Shown here piece after piece: positions 1 through 5,011 of a stretch of 5,011 bases of DNA. Location: NCBI GenBank assembly GCA_017648425.1, contig JAGCJD010000205.1, forward strand, positions 1 through 5,011, in the 5' to 3' direction. Positions within the stretch are counted from its first letter, which is position 1. Every line of letters begins with the position of its first letter. Source of the DNA: Clostridia bacterium. Lineage in GTDB: Bacteria; Bacillota; Clostridia; Oscillospirales; CAG-272. The notes under the pieces are model-generated. The model was not told the origin of the DNA. It searched no databases and saw only the letters and a list, made by a program, of their open reading frames with translations. The translations under genes and the position numbers were made by a program.

Positions 1-21
1 CATCTGTTTGACAGCCTAGAT

Positions 22-74
22 ATTATATCACAAATCTTTTAAAAATGCAATACCTTTTTCAAAAAAATTTTTAA
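22..74 (-). promoter_or_regulatory. Strong leftward sigma-A promoter with UP-like element
   Basis: Read on the minus strand, a TTGCAT -35 box (50-45) is followed after exactly 17 bp by a perfect TATAAT -10 box (27-22). The -10 is preceded by TGA, giving the extended -10 form TGNTATAAT. The A/T block at 74-53 fits the UP-element consensus as I recall it (nnAAAWWTWTTTTnnnAAAnnn, -59 to -38) at every fixed position and in the correct register to the -35. The start of transcription would be about position 15-17. The target lies outside the window to the left. The -35 matches consensus only at TTG, and A/T richness raises the chance of accidental matches. Confidence 0.72.
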
Positions 75-87
75 TTTTTTAATTTTT

Positions 88-113
88 ATGAGCCGACCTT
101 ACGGTCGGCTCAT
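88..113. terminator. GC-rich hairpin 3' of citrate synthase
   Basis: Eleven base pairs (88-98 with 103-113, core AGCCGACC/GGTCGGCT) close a 4-nt loop. The hairpin begins 5 nt past the citrate synthase stop, so it is the natural terminator or 3'-end stabiliser of that gene. Read on the minus strand the loop is GTAA, a GNRA-type tetraloop. However, the minus-strand RNA continues with A5 rather than a U-tract, and the nearest T-run is about 20 nt away. The run CTTTTTTATTTTC follows the stem on the plus strand instead. By shape it is therefore a better rightward terminator, and efficiency in the citrate synthase direction is uncertain. Confidence 0.7.
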
Positions 114-118
114 GCTTT

Positions 119-1498
119 TTATTTTCTATCTGCCAAGCTTGTATATTCCATGGGCTTTGCTATACACTTGTACGCAGGACGAATTATCTTCTTCGCCGTC
201 TGAGTTTCCTCAATTCTGTGAGCGCACCAGCCTGATACGCGAGCAACAGCAAACAAAGGCGTGTACATTTCGGGAGGAATATCCAACATTCTATATACAA
301 GACCGGAATAAAGATCTACATTCGCGCACATCGGCTTGTTTACTCCCTTGAATTCCGCAAACAGCTCGGGCGTTACTCTCTCAATAGTTTCGAGCAAATG
401 GAAATCATCTCCGTATCCCTTGCGAACAGCAAGATCATGAGCGTACTTTTTAAGCATAATGGCTCTGGGGTCGGACTTTGTATAAACCGCATGACCCATA
501 CCGTATATTTTTCCAAGTCCGTCACCTATCTCGCGGTTGAGAATGGAAAGCAATACTCTCCTTACCTCCTCGTCATCCTCAACATCCTTTACAAGAGGAC
601 GAACGCAGTCGAACATCTCCTGAACCTTTATGTTAGCTCCTCCGTGAAGCGGTCCTTTAAGAGAGCCGATAGCCGCGCTTATAGCCGAATAGGTGTCCGT
701 ACCAGAGGACGAAAGGACACGGCAAGCAAAGGTAGAGTTGTTTCCTCCTCCATGCTCAGCCTGTATAACCATACAAAGGTCAAGCAACCTTGCCTCCTCC
801 TCTGTAAAGGTCTTTGTGGCTCTGGAAATTCTCAAAAAGTTCTGAGCGGTAGTCAAGCCCTCCTTGGGAGTATGGATATTAAGGCTCTTTCCATGGAAAT
901 ATGTACGGTACACACGGTAAGAATTTGCGGCAATTACGGGAAGCTTTGCAATTATCTCAATGCTTTGTCTTAGCATATTTTCAAGGCTCGTGTCATCGGG
1001 GTTGTCGTCATACGAATACAACGCAAGCACAGCAAGCGCCATCTTATTCATTATAGAGGGTGACGGAGCCTTCATAAGTATGTTTTCTGTAAATCCCACG
1101 GGAAGCTTACGCTTTTCCGACAAAAGATCACAAAAATCCGAAAGCTCACTTGCATTGGGAAGCCTACCGAACAAAAGCAGATAGATACACTCCTCAAATC
1201 CGTATCTTTCCTCCGAGCTAAATCCGTCAATAAGCGATGCCATGTTAAGCCCTCTGTATTCGAGCTTACCATCGTCGGCAATCTTCTCTCCCTCATACAC
1301 GAGATAACCGTGAGCGTTACCTACATTTGTAACACCCGCCATGATACCCGTTCCGTCCTTTTCGCGCAAGCCACGCTTTACCTTAAAGCTTTCAAAAGCC
1401 TCGTTAGGAATTGTATTGGCAGCCTTTGCCTGACTTACACAGCGCTCAAAAATCTTTTCTGTATCAATATTTTTTAATTTATTCTCAGCGTTTTCCAA
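119..1498 (-). CDS. gltA: Citrate synthase (Si-type)
   Basis: This cytoplasmic enzyme condenses acetyl-CoA with oxaloacetate to give citrate and CoA. The 459-residue protein has the family's signature blocks in order: AEHGGGNNSTF with His249, KGPLHGGAN with His285, GMGHAVY with His336 followed by DPR (Arg345), and ANVDLYSG with Asp395. His285, His336 and Asp395 correspond to the E. coli catalytic residues His264, His305 and Asp362. The first 40 or so residues form an extra charged N-terminal segment, as in clostridial citrate synthases of about 450 residues. The start is TTG: GGAGG lies 9 nt upstream, and an in-frame TGA 18 nt upstream excludes a longer form. No other TCA-cycle gene is adjacent, so in an anaerobe it probably feeds 2-oxoglutarate and glutamate synthesis. 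A 2-methylcitrate synthase activity cannot be excluded from sequence. Confidence 0.95.
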   Translation of the reverse strand: MENAENKLKNIDTEKIFERCVSQAKAANTIPNEAFESFKVKRGLREKDGTGIMAGVTNVGNAHGYLVYEGEKIADDGKLEYRGLNMASLIDGFSSEERYGFEECIYLLLFGRLPNASELSDFCDLLSEKRKLPVGFTENILMKAPSPSIMNKMALAVLALYSYDDNPDDTSLENMLRQSIEIIAKLPVIAANSYRVYRTYFHGKSLNIHTPKEGLTTAQNFLRISRATKTFTEEEARLLDLCMVIQAEHGGGNNSTFACRVLSSSGTDTYSAISAAIGSLKGPLHGGANIKVQEMFDCVRPLVKDVEDDEEVRRVLLSILNREIGDGLGKIYGMGHAVYTKSDPRAIMLKKYAHDLAVRKGYGDDFHLLETIERVTPELFAEFKGVNKPMCANVDLYSGLVYRMLDIPPEMYTPLFAVARVSGWCAHRIEETQTAKKIIRPAYKCIAKPMEYTSLADRK

Positions 1499-1507
1499 TT
1501 TGGCATA

Positions 1508-1512
1508 CCTCC
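1508..1512 (-). promoter_or_regulatory. Citrate synthase ribosome-binding site
   Basis: A perfect GGAGG on the minus strand lies 9 nt before the TTG initiation codon at 1498-1496. An ATG lies only 1 nt after the GGAGG (1506-1504) but is out of frame and opens a 10-codon reading frame ending at 1474. This site settles the choice of TTG as the start. Confidence 0.85.
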
Positions 1513-1556
1513 ATCATCATTAAAAAACGAGTTTTCTAAAAGTTAAATACCCTATA

Positions 1557-1585
1557 ATTATATCATATTGATAAGTTTTTTGCAA
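1557..1585 (-). promoter_or_regulatory. Citrate synthase promoter
   Basis: Minus-strand TTGCAA (1585-1580), a 17-bp spacer and TATAAT (1562-1557) form a sigma-A promoter. A TGA before the -10 again makes an extended -10. Transcription should begin near 1550-1552, giving a leader of about 50 nt. The A/T block upstream (1609-1588) matches 11 of 14 fixed positions of the UP-element consensus. It has the same architecture as the promoter at the left edge. Confidence 0.8.
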
Positions 1586-1586
1586 G
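1576..1586 (+). repeat. 11-bp direct repeat, copy 1 (over -35 box)
   Basis: TTTTTTGCAAG occurs here and again, identically, at 1608-1618. This copy covers the -35 hexamer of the citrate synthase promoter. It may be a regulator site; no known regulator is assigned. Confidence 0.6.
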
Positions 1587-1607
1587 GGAATTTTGAAAAT
1601 TTTTTTA

Positions 1608-1618
1608 TTTTTTGCAAG
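1608..1618 (+). repeat. 11-bp direct repeat, copy 2 (upstream of promoter)
   Basis: Second exact copy of TTTTTTGCAAG, 32 bp from the first, which is close to three turns of B-DNA. Both copies would thus present the same face of the helix. Confidence 0.6.
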
Positions 1619-1780
1619 ATTCGGAACACAAAATTTCAAATTTCAACTGTTTTCGCCTTGATTTTGCTGATTTCACAAAGTACACACTTAGCACAAAATG
1701 AATATTTTAACAGCATCTTTTGCAAAAACAAGCATACATAATATTTTTCCCTCTTTTCGCATATGCTTTTACCAGAAAAC

Positions 1781-1786
1781 AGGAGG
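1781..1786 (+). promoter_or_regulatory. Ribosome-binding site of the 121-aa gene
   Basis: AGGAGG is followed by 7 nt and then the ATG at 1794. This decides the start over the in-frame ATG at 1698, which has no Shine-Dalgarno sequence before it. I found no convincing plus-strand promoter between 1620 and 1780; TTGATT (1658-1663) with TACACA (1681-1686) at 17 bp is the best weak candidate. Confidence 0.85.
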
Positions 1787-1793
1787 AAGCCCA

Positions 1794-2159
1794 ATGGAAA
1801 ATATAATCATAAACAAAAAACATACTAACGATAAGATACTCTCCCCAGAAGGGCATGAACTGCTACTATACAGTATAGACATTCCACAGTTTGAAGGCTT
1901 TAAGCGCTTTAACGAATTCTATTTAAAGATTTTCGACAAAACAGTCGCCTTTTGTAGCAAAGAACTATATAAAAAATGCGACACTCAAAGCACATACTCA
2001 TATAGACTTTCTCAAAAGTGTCATGTTGAAAACAACCGCATAACCGTCACTCTGCGAGCAACGCTTACCAATCGAACAGCGCGCAAGTCAATATCCGAGC
2101 ATATTGAAAAACATATTTGGGGCATTAACACATCAAGGATCAAGGTCATAAAAAAATAA
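1794..2159 (+). CDS. Hypothetical protein, 121 aa
   Basis: I do not recognise this gene. The strong AGGAGG site supports a start at MENIIINKK, giving 121 residues. There is no signal peptide or membrane segment. The likely order is a strand around residues 22-30 (HELLLYSIDIP), a helix at about 34-60 (FKRFNEFYLKIFDKTVAFC and on), then strands at about 67-92 (YSYRLSQKC, ITVTLRATL). It ends in a basic tail of alternating character. It carries three cysteines (54, 62, 76) and is lysine-rich and probably basic. The strand-helix-strand pattern, with an aromatic-rich N-E-F-Y helix after an I-P-x-F turn, loosely recalls DUF4163/DUF3298-type domains of Firmicutes, but this is only an impression. It is a single gene on the plus strand, convergent with manA. 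Its codon use is A/T-richer than its neighbours, which may hint at acquisition or low expression. Confidence 0.72.
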   Translation: MENIIINKKHTNDKILSPEGHELLLYSIDIPQFEGFKRFNEFYLKIFDKTVAFCSKELYKKCDTQSTYSYRLSQKCHVENNRITVTLRATLTNRTARKSISEHIEKHIWGINTSRIKVIKK

Positions 2160-2183
2160 TGGGGTGTTAGTTAAACACCCCCA
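2160..2183. terminator. Bidirectional terminator between convergent genes
   Basis: GGGGTGTT (2161-2168) pairs perfectly with AACACCCC (2174-2181) around a 5-nt loop. Flanking T2160 can pair with A2183 across a bulged C2182. Leftward it follows the manA stop by 6 nt and is succeeded by ATTATTTTTTTAT, a good U-tract. Rightward it directly follows the stop of the 121-aa gene, with the weaker run ATTTAATTTAT. It most likely serves both genes and acts best for the manA operon. Confidence 0.87.
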
Positions 2184-2189
2184 TTTAAT

Positions 2190-3149
2190 TTATGTCTGCG
2201 CAAGAATCAGCTCGAGCCTGCCATTAAGAGCAAAAATTCCCATTCCCGCAGGAATAAAATAGCTCTCCCCTTTGGTTATAGGATACTTCTCGCCTTCAAA
2301 ATCAATGCTTCCCTCTCCGTCAAGGCAGACAATGCAAATAAAGCTCTCGCTTGTCGCCACGAGCTTTATTTGCTCGTCAACGCAAACGCGTCTTACCCTG
2401 AAGTATTCAGAATTTGCCAAAAGCTGCTCATCGCCGCTTCCTCTTGAATAGCGTACAGCGTCTATCTCCTCGGGCGTAAACAATCGCGCAACATCAAGAG
2501 CCTTATCAATGTGTAATTGACGAGGCATTCCGTCCTTGCCAACTCTGTCAAAGTCGTAAAGCCTGTAAGTCAGGTCCGAATTCTGCTGTATCTCAGCTAT
2601 AAGAATTCCCGCGCCTATCGCGTGTATCATTCCCGAACAGATAAAATAAGTCTCTCCCTTTTTAACAGGAATATAATTCATAATATCGTTGACACGATTT
2701 TCATTGACAGCACGCACAAGCTCCTCTCTCGTTACACCATCCTTAAGACCGTATATTAGCTGCGCATTGTCCTCTGCATCAACGATATACCACATCTCAG
2801 TCTTTCCACAAGCGTTTTCAACCGCGCGAGCGTAGTCGTCATTCGGGTGCACCTGAACTGAAAGCATATCCTGCGTGTCAATAAGCTTAACGAGTAACGG
2901 AAAGTCATCTCCCGCCTTAAAATCGGGGCAAACGCAGTCATATCCAACTCGCAAAAAGTATTCAGAAAGCGTCATTCCACAAGCCTCGCCATTAAGCACG
3001 CGAGCCATTTCGTCACGCCTTACCGAAAGCTCCCAGCTCTCCGATATGGTATCAAACTCCGACACCTTGCCGAATTCGTCTCTCAGCCTTGTTCCCGCCC
3101 AAATAGCAGTCTTTGCAGTATAACTTATTTTAATCGGATACCTTTTCAT
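2190..3149 (-). CDS. manA: Mannose-6-phosphate isomerase, class I
   Basis: This zinc enzyme interconverts mannose 6-phosphate and fructose 6-phosphate in the cytoplasm. It either brings mannose into glycolysis or supplies mannose for GDP-sugars and glycans. At 319 residues it matches the short Bacillus-type ManA (about 315). The cupin core holds the expected zinc ligands: Gln99 and His101 in LSVQVHPNDDYA, Glu118 in CGKTEMWYI, and His176 in ICSGMIHAIG. The active-site block IQQNSDLTYRLYDFDR (187-202) supplies Arg196. Residues 250-319 form the small C-terminal cupin-like domain. The ATG lies 2 nt after the stop of the upstream Mur ligase and has no recognisable Shine-Dalgarno sequence, so translation is probably coupled to it. 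It is the last gene of the leftward cluster and ends at the hairpin at 2160-2183. Confidence 0.95.
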   Translation of the reverse strand: MKRYPIKISYTAKTAIWAGTRLRDEFGKVSEFDTISESWELSVRRDEMARVLNGEACGMTLSEYFLRVGYDCVCPDFKAGDDFPLLVKLIDTQDMLSVQVHPNDDYARAVENACGKTEMWYIVDAEDNAQLIYGLKDGVTREELVRAVNENRVNDIMNYIPVKKGETYFICSGMIHAIGAGILIAEIQQNSDLTYRLYDFDRVGKDGMPRQLHIDKALDVARLFTPEEIDAVRYSRGSGDEQLLANSEYFRVRRVCVDEQIKLVATSESFICIVCLDGEGSIDFEGEKYPITKGESYFIPAGMGIFALNGRLELILAQT

Positions 3150-3151
3150 TT

Positions 3152-4645
3152 TTATTCAACTTGAGAATGCTCACGGCAGAAGCTTTCAACTATCTCCGTT
3201 TCACTGAAATCCTCTCTTACTCCCTTGATTATCTGATATGATTCATGTCCCTTACCGGCAAGAAGTATAATATCTCCCTTGCTTGAATGCGAAAGAGCGT
3301 ATTCAATAGCCTTTTTTCTGTCCGCAATAGCAACATAAGGACAAGTTCCCGCCGTGAAATAGGAAGCTATCTCTCCTATTATCGCGTTCGGTGACTCGTT
3401 GTCGGGGTTGTCCGAGGTAAGAATACAAAAATCCGCATCTCTTGACGCAACAAGTCCAAGCTCCGCGCGTCTCATTTTTGTACGACCGCCAATCGCGCCG
3501 AATAAGCACACAAGCCTCGTAGGATCGTACATTCTCAAAGCGTTAAGCGCCGCTTTAAGGCTAACTCCGTTATGCGCGTAATCAATCACCACTGTAGCGC
3601 CGTTTGGCAGCTCGTGAGCCTCAAATCTTCCCTTGATGCGCACATGACGCATAGCCTTTGTAATAACACCCGCGCCAAGCCCCAGCCTCATGCACACAGC
3701 AATAGCCATAAGCGCGTTGTAAACGCTGAATTCACCTGGGAACGAAAGCGCAACAGGAAAAGTCTTATTCTCGTGCGTACACTCAAAGCTGACGCCAATA
3801 TTTGCAGGTGAGCGGAAATAAGTCACATTATCCGCGCTGAAATCCGCGCCCGAATGCACGGAAATACTTGCCTTTTCACACCTTGCAGTTCCAACTATAT
3901 CCGAAGCGTGCTCGTCGTCACCGTTGTAAACGACATATTCCGCGCCGTAATCGGTAAACAATGTACGCTTGCAGTTCTTGTAGTCCTCAAAATCGGGGTG
4001 CTCAAATTCTCCTATATGGTCGGGAGAAAGATTTGTAAACACGCAAATATCAAACTTTATCCCCGCAACTCTTGCAAGCTTCAACGCCTGAGAGGAAACC
4101 TCCATAACAAGTGTGTTCACACCCTCGTCAAGCATTCTTCTCATGTGCTCGTGCAGGTCGTAGCTCTCAGGTGTAGTATTTACCGTGCTGAAATACTTGT
4201 CGCGATAATAAACTCCGTTCGAGCCGATGTAACCCGCGCTGATGCCGCTTTCATTCAAAATATTGTATATAAGGAGAGACGAGGTCGTTTTTCCCTTTGT
4301 TCCCGTAATACCAATTATCCGCATCTTGTCCGCAGGATAGCCGAAAAAGTGAGCCGACAGCTTGGCAAGCGCCACGCGCGTATCGGGCGTTATAACAACG
4401 AACGCATCGTCAGGCAATGACACCCTGTGCTCAGTAACGAATATACGGCAACCACCCGAATACGCAGCCTTTGCATAATCGTGCCCATCGGCAATAGAGC
4501 CGTTAATGCACACGAACATAGAGCCTGCGCACGCCGTTCTGGAATCACTGCAAAGAGAAAGCACGGGGATATCGCTTGTGTCAAGCCCCGAACGATTTAT
4601 AACCTCATTGTAATCAATGACCGAAATCAAATCCTTTAAAATCAT
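3152..4645 (-). CDS. murE: MurE-like UDP-MurNAc-dipeptide ligase, divergent
   Basis: The protein is an ATP-dependent Mur ligase of the MurE type, adding the third stem-peptide amino acid to UDP-MurNAc-L-Ala-D-Glu in the cytoplasm. It has 497 residues, the usual MurE length. In order it shows: the UDP-binding start with SDSR (33-36); the P-loop GITGTKGKTT (112-121); NTTPESYDLH (156-165); the central block TNLSPDH (204-210) with Lys226 as the likely carbamylated lysine; GRFEAHE and VIDYAHNG (339-360); and a C-terminal domain with TSDNPDNESP (410-419) and AGKGHE (463-468). Two positions differ from classical MurE: Asp415 stands where DAP enzymes have Arg in DNPR, and GAIGGRTKMRR (383-393) replaces the GCGGDRD-type block. 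The third amino acid is therefore uncertain. The start is ATG with AAAGGA 7 nt upstream; an in-frame TTG at 4678 overlaps the racemase and has no such site. The family is certain; the exact substrate is not. Confidence 0.9.
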   Translation of the reverse strand: MILKDLISVIDYNEVINRSGLDTSDIPVLSLCSDSRTACAGSMFVCINGSIADGHDYAKAAYSGGCRIFVTEHRVSLPDDAFVVITPDTRVALAKLSAHFFGYPADKMRIIGITGTKGKTTSSLLIYNILNESGISAGYIGSNGVYYRDKYFSTVNTTPESYDLHEHMRRMLDEGVNTLVMEVSSQALKLARVAGIKFDICVFTNLSPDHIGEFEHPDFEDYKNCKRTLFTDYGAEYVVYNGDDEHASDIVGTARCEKASISVHSGADFSADNVTYFRSPANIGVSFECTHENKTFPVALSFPGEFSVYNALMAIAVCMRLGLGAGVITKAMRHVRIKGRFEAHELPNGATVVIDYAHNGVSLKAALNALRMYDPTRLVCLFGAIGGRTKMRRAELGLVASRDADFCILTSDNPDNESPNAIIGEIASYFTAGTCPYVAIADRKKAIEYALSHSSKGDIILLAGKGHESYQIIKGVREDFSETEIVESFCREHSQVE

Positions 4646-4652
4646 CTTCTTT

Positions 4653-4658
4653 TCCTTT
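4653..4658 (-). promoter_or_regulatory. Ribosome-binding site of the Mur ligase gene
   Basis: AAAGGA on the minus strand lies 7 nt before the ATG at 4645-4643, within the 23-nt gap after the racemase stop. It favours the 497-residue form over an 11-residue longer one starting at TTG. Confidence 0.65.
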
Positions 4659-4668
4659 CCATACAGAA

Positions 4669-5011
4669 TCAAACGCAAAAGCTCATTATGTGAGCGTCAA
4701 AGCCCGTGGGCTGCTTGCCACACATTTTTATTGCCGAGCACGCAAGCACCTCAAGAGAATCCAAGAACAGATCTGCGTCAAGAACACCCATTCGTTTTAT
4801 AAGAGAAAGCTCTGTGCAGCCCAGAATTATCCTGTCACAGCCCTGAGCCTTAAGCCCATCAGCCACTCTAAAAAACAAGTCTATCTCGGGTGCAATTCCC
4901 TTTTTGACCTGAGAGTAAATTATATCCGTAATAGCGTCCTGCCCCGCTTTATCGGGGAAAACGCACTCAATACCCGCCATAGCAAAAACATCGCGGTAAG
5001 CGCCCGAAGCC
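4669..5011 (-). CDS. Asp/Glu-type amino-acid racemase, partial (3' part)
   Basis: The frame is open through the right edge of the window, so only the last 113 residues are seen, about half of a typical 230-residue family member. Its family is the PLP-independent aspartate/glutamate racemase superfamily, which uses two cysteines for proton exchange at C-alpha. The visible half contains RIILGCTELSLI, the hallmark around the second catalytic cysteine with its Thr-Glu partners. Before it come AGIECVFPD and a helical stretch typical of the YgeA/RacX/aspartate racemase branch. The first catalytic cysteine must lie beyond the edge. The internal ATG at 4980 is not a credible start, because family-like sequence (ASGAYRDVFA) continues upstream of it. 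The gene ends 23 nt before the Mur ligase start and is probably co-transcribed with it. Aspartate is a plausible substrate, but glutamate or a broader range is possible. Confidence 0.87.
   Translation of the reverse strand, partial: ASGAYRDVFAMAGIECVFPDKAGQDAITDIIYSQVKKGIAPEIDLFFRVADGLKAQGCDRIILGCTELSLIKRMGVLDADLFLDSLEVLACSAIKMCGKQPTGFDAHIMSFCV

Noticed and set aside
8..13. Perfect TTGACA on the plus strand as a -35 box
   Set aside because: No acceptable -10 hexamer occurs 16-18 bp downstream (31-36 is CAAATC), so a rightward promoter is not supported.
88..351. 87-codon open frame starting inside the hairpin on the plus strand
   Set aside because: Its start lies in the terminator stem and the rest is antisense to the citrate synthase C-terminus.
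398..973. 191-codon open frame on the plus strand
   Set aside because: It lies wholly antisense to citrate synthase, whose motifs are intact, and its translation has no domain character or ribosome-binding site. It is a codon-bias shadow.
1718..1727. TTTTGCAAAA palindrome as a third copy of the promoter repeat
   Set aside because: It shares only the TTTTGCAA core, lacks the final G, and is over 100 bp away; likely chance in A/T-rich DNA.
1698..1793. Longer start for the 121-aa protein, adding 32 residues
   Set aside because: No Shine-Dalgarno sequence precedes the ATG at 1698, the extra residues look like translated A/T-rich leader, and AGGAGG sits perfectly before 1794.
1499..1793. Possible small RNA or riboswitch in the intergenic region
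   Set aside because: Apart from the promoter, repeats and ribosome-binding sites there is no GC-rich stem, terminator or known aptamer pattern.
3854..4420. 188-codon open frame on the plus strand
   Set aside because: Antisense to the Mur ligase, with low-complexity cysteine/valine/arginine-rich translation and no ribosome-binding site.
4646..4678. Longer start for the Mur ligase at an in-frame TTG
   Set aside because: It would overlap the racemase end, uses a rare codon without a good ribosome-binding site, and MILKDL is a normal MurE N-terminus.

Overview
The window looks like chromosomal DNA of a low-to-medium G+C Gram-positive anaerobe, probably a gut Clostridia member. The grounds are strong AGGAGG/GGAGG ribosome-binding sites, sigma-A-type promoters in very A+T-rich intergenic DNA, a clostridial-style Si-citrate synthase, a class I mannose-6-phosphate isomerase of the Bacillus ManA type, and a Firmicutes-style Mur ligase. 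This placement is inferred from sequence character alone.

Layout from left to right. Positions 1-87 hold no gene. They carry a strong-looking leftward promoter (22-50) with an upstream A/T element that fits the bacterial UP-element consensus, driving something beyond the left edge. A GC-rich hairpin (88-113) follows, just past the stop of a leftward citrate synthase gene (119-1498, TTG start). The A+T-rich gap 1499-1793 holds the citrate synthase promoter with two 11-bp direct repeats 32 bp apart, one of them covering the -35 box. A small rightward gene of unknown function (1794-2159) then converges on a leftward gene cluster, with a terminator hairpin between them (2160-2183). The cluster, in its own order of transcription, is: an Asp/Glu-type amino-acid racemase (3' half only, cut by the right edge), a MurE-like Mur ligase, and manA. 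Gaps are 23 and 2 nt, so co-transcription is likely.

The racemase and MurE-like ligase together point to peptidoglycan or another D-amino-acid-containing product, made in the cytoplasm. The ligase is divergent where MurE chooses its third amino acid: DNPD replaces the DNPR of meso-diaminopimelate enzymes. ManA links fructose-6-phosphate and mannose-6-phosphate. Citrate synthase stands alone and probably supplies 2-oxoglutarate for glutamate synthesis. I see no CRISPR array, insertion sequence, tRNA, rRNA or defence system. The points most worth a second look are the ligase specificity together with its racemase neighbour, the citrate synthase control region, and the leftward promoter at the edge.
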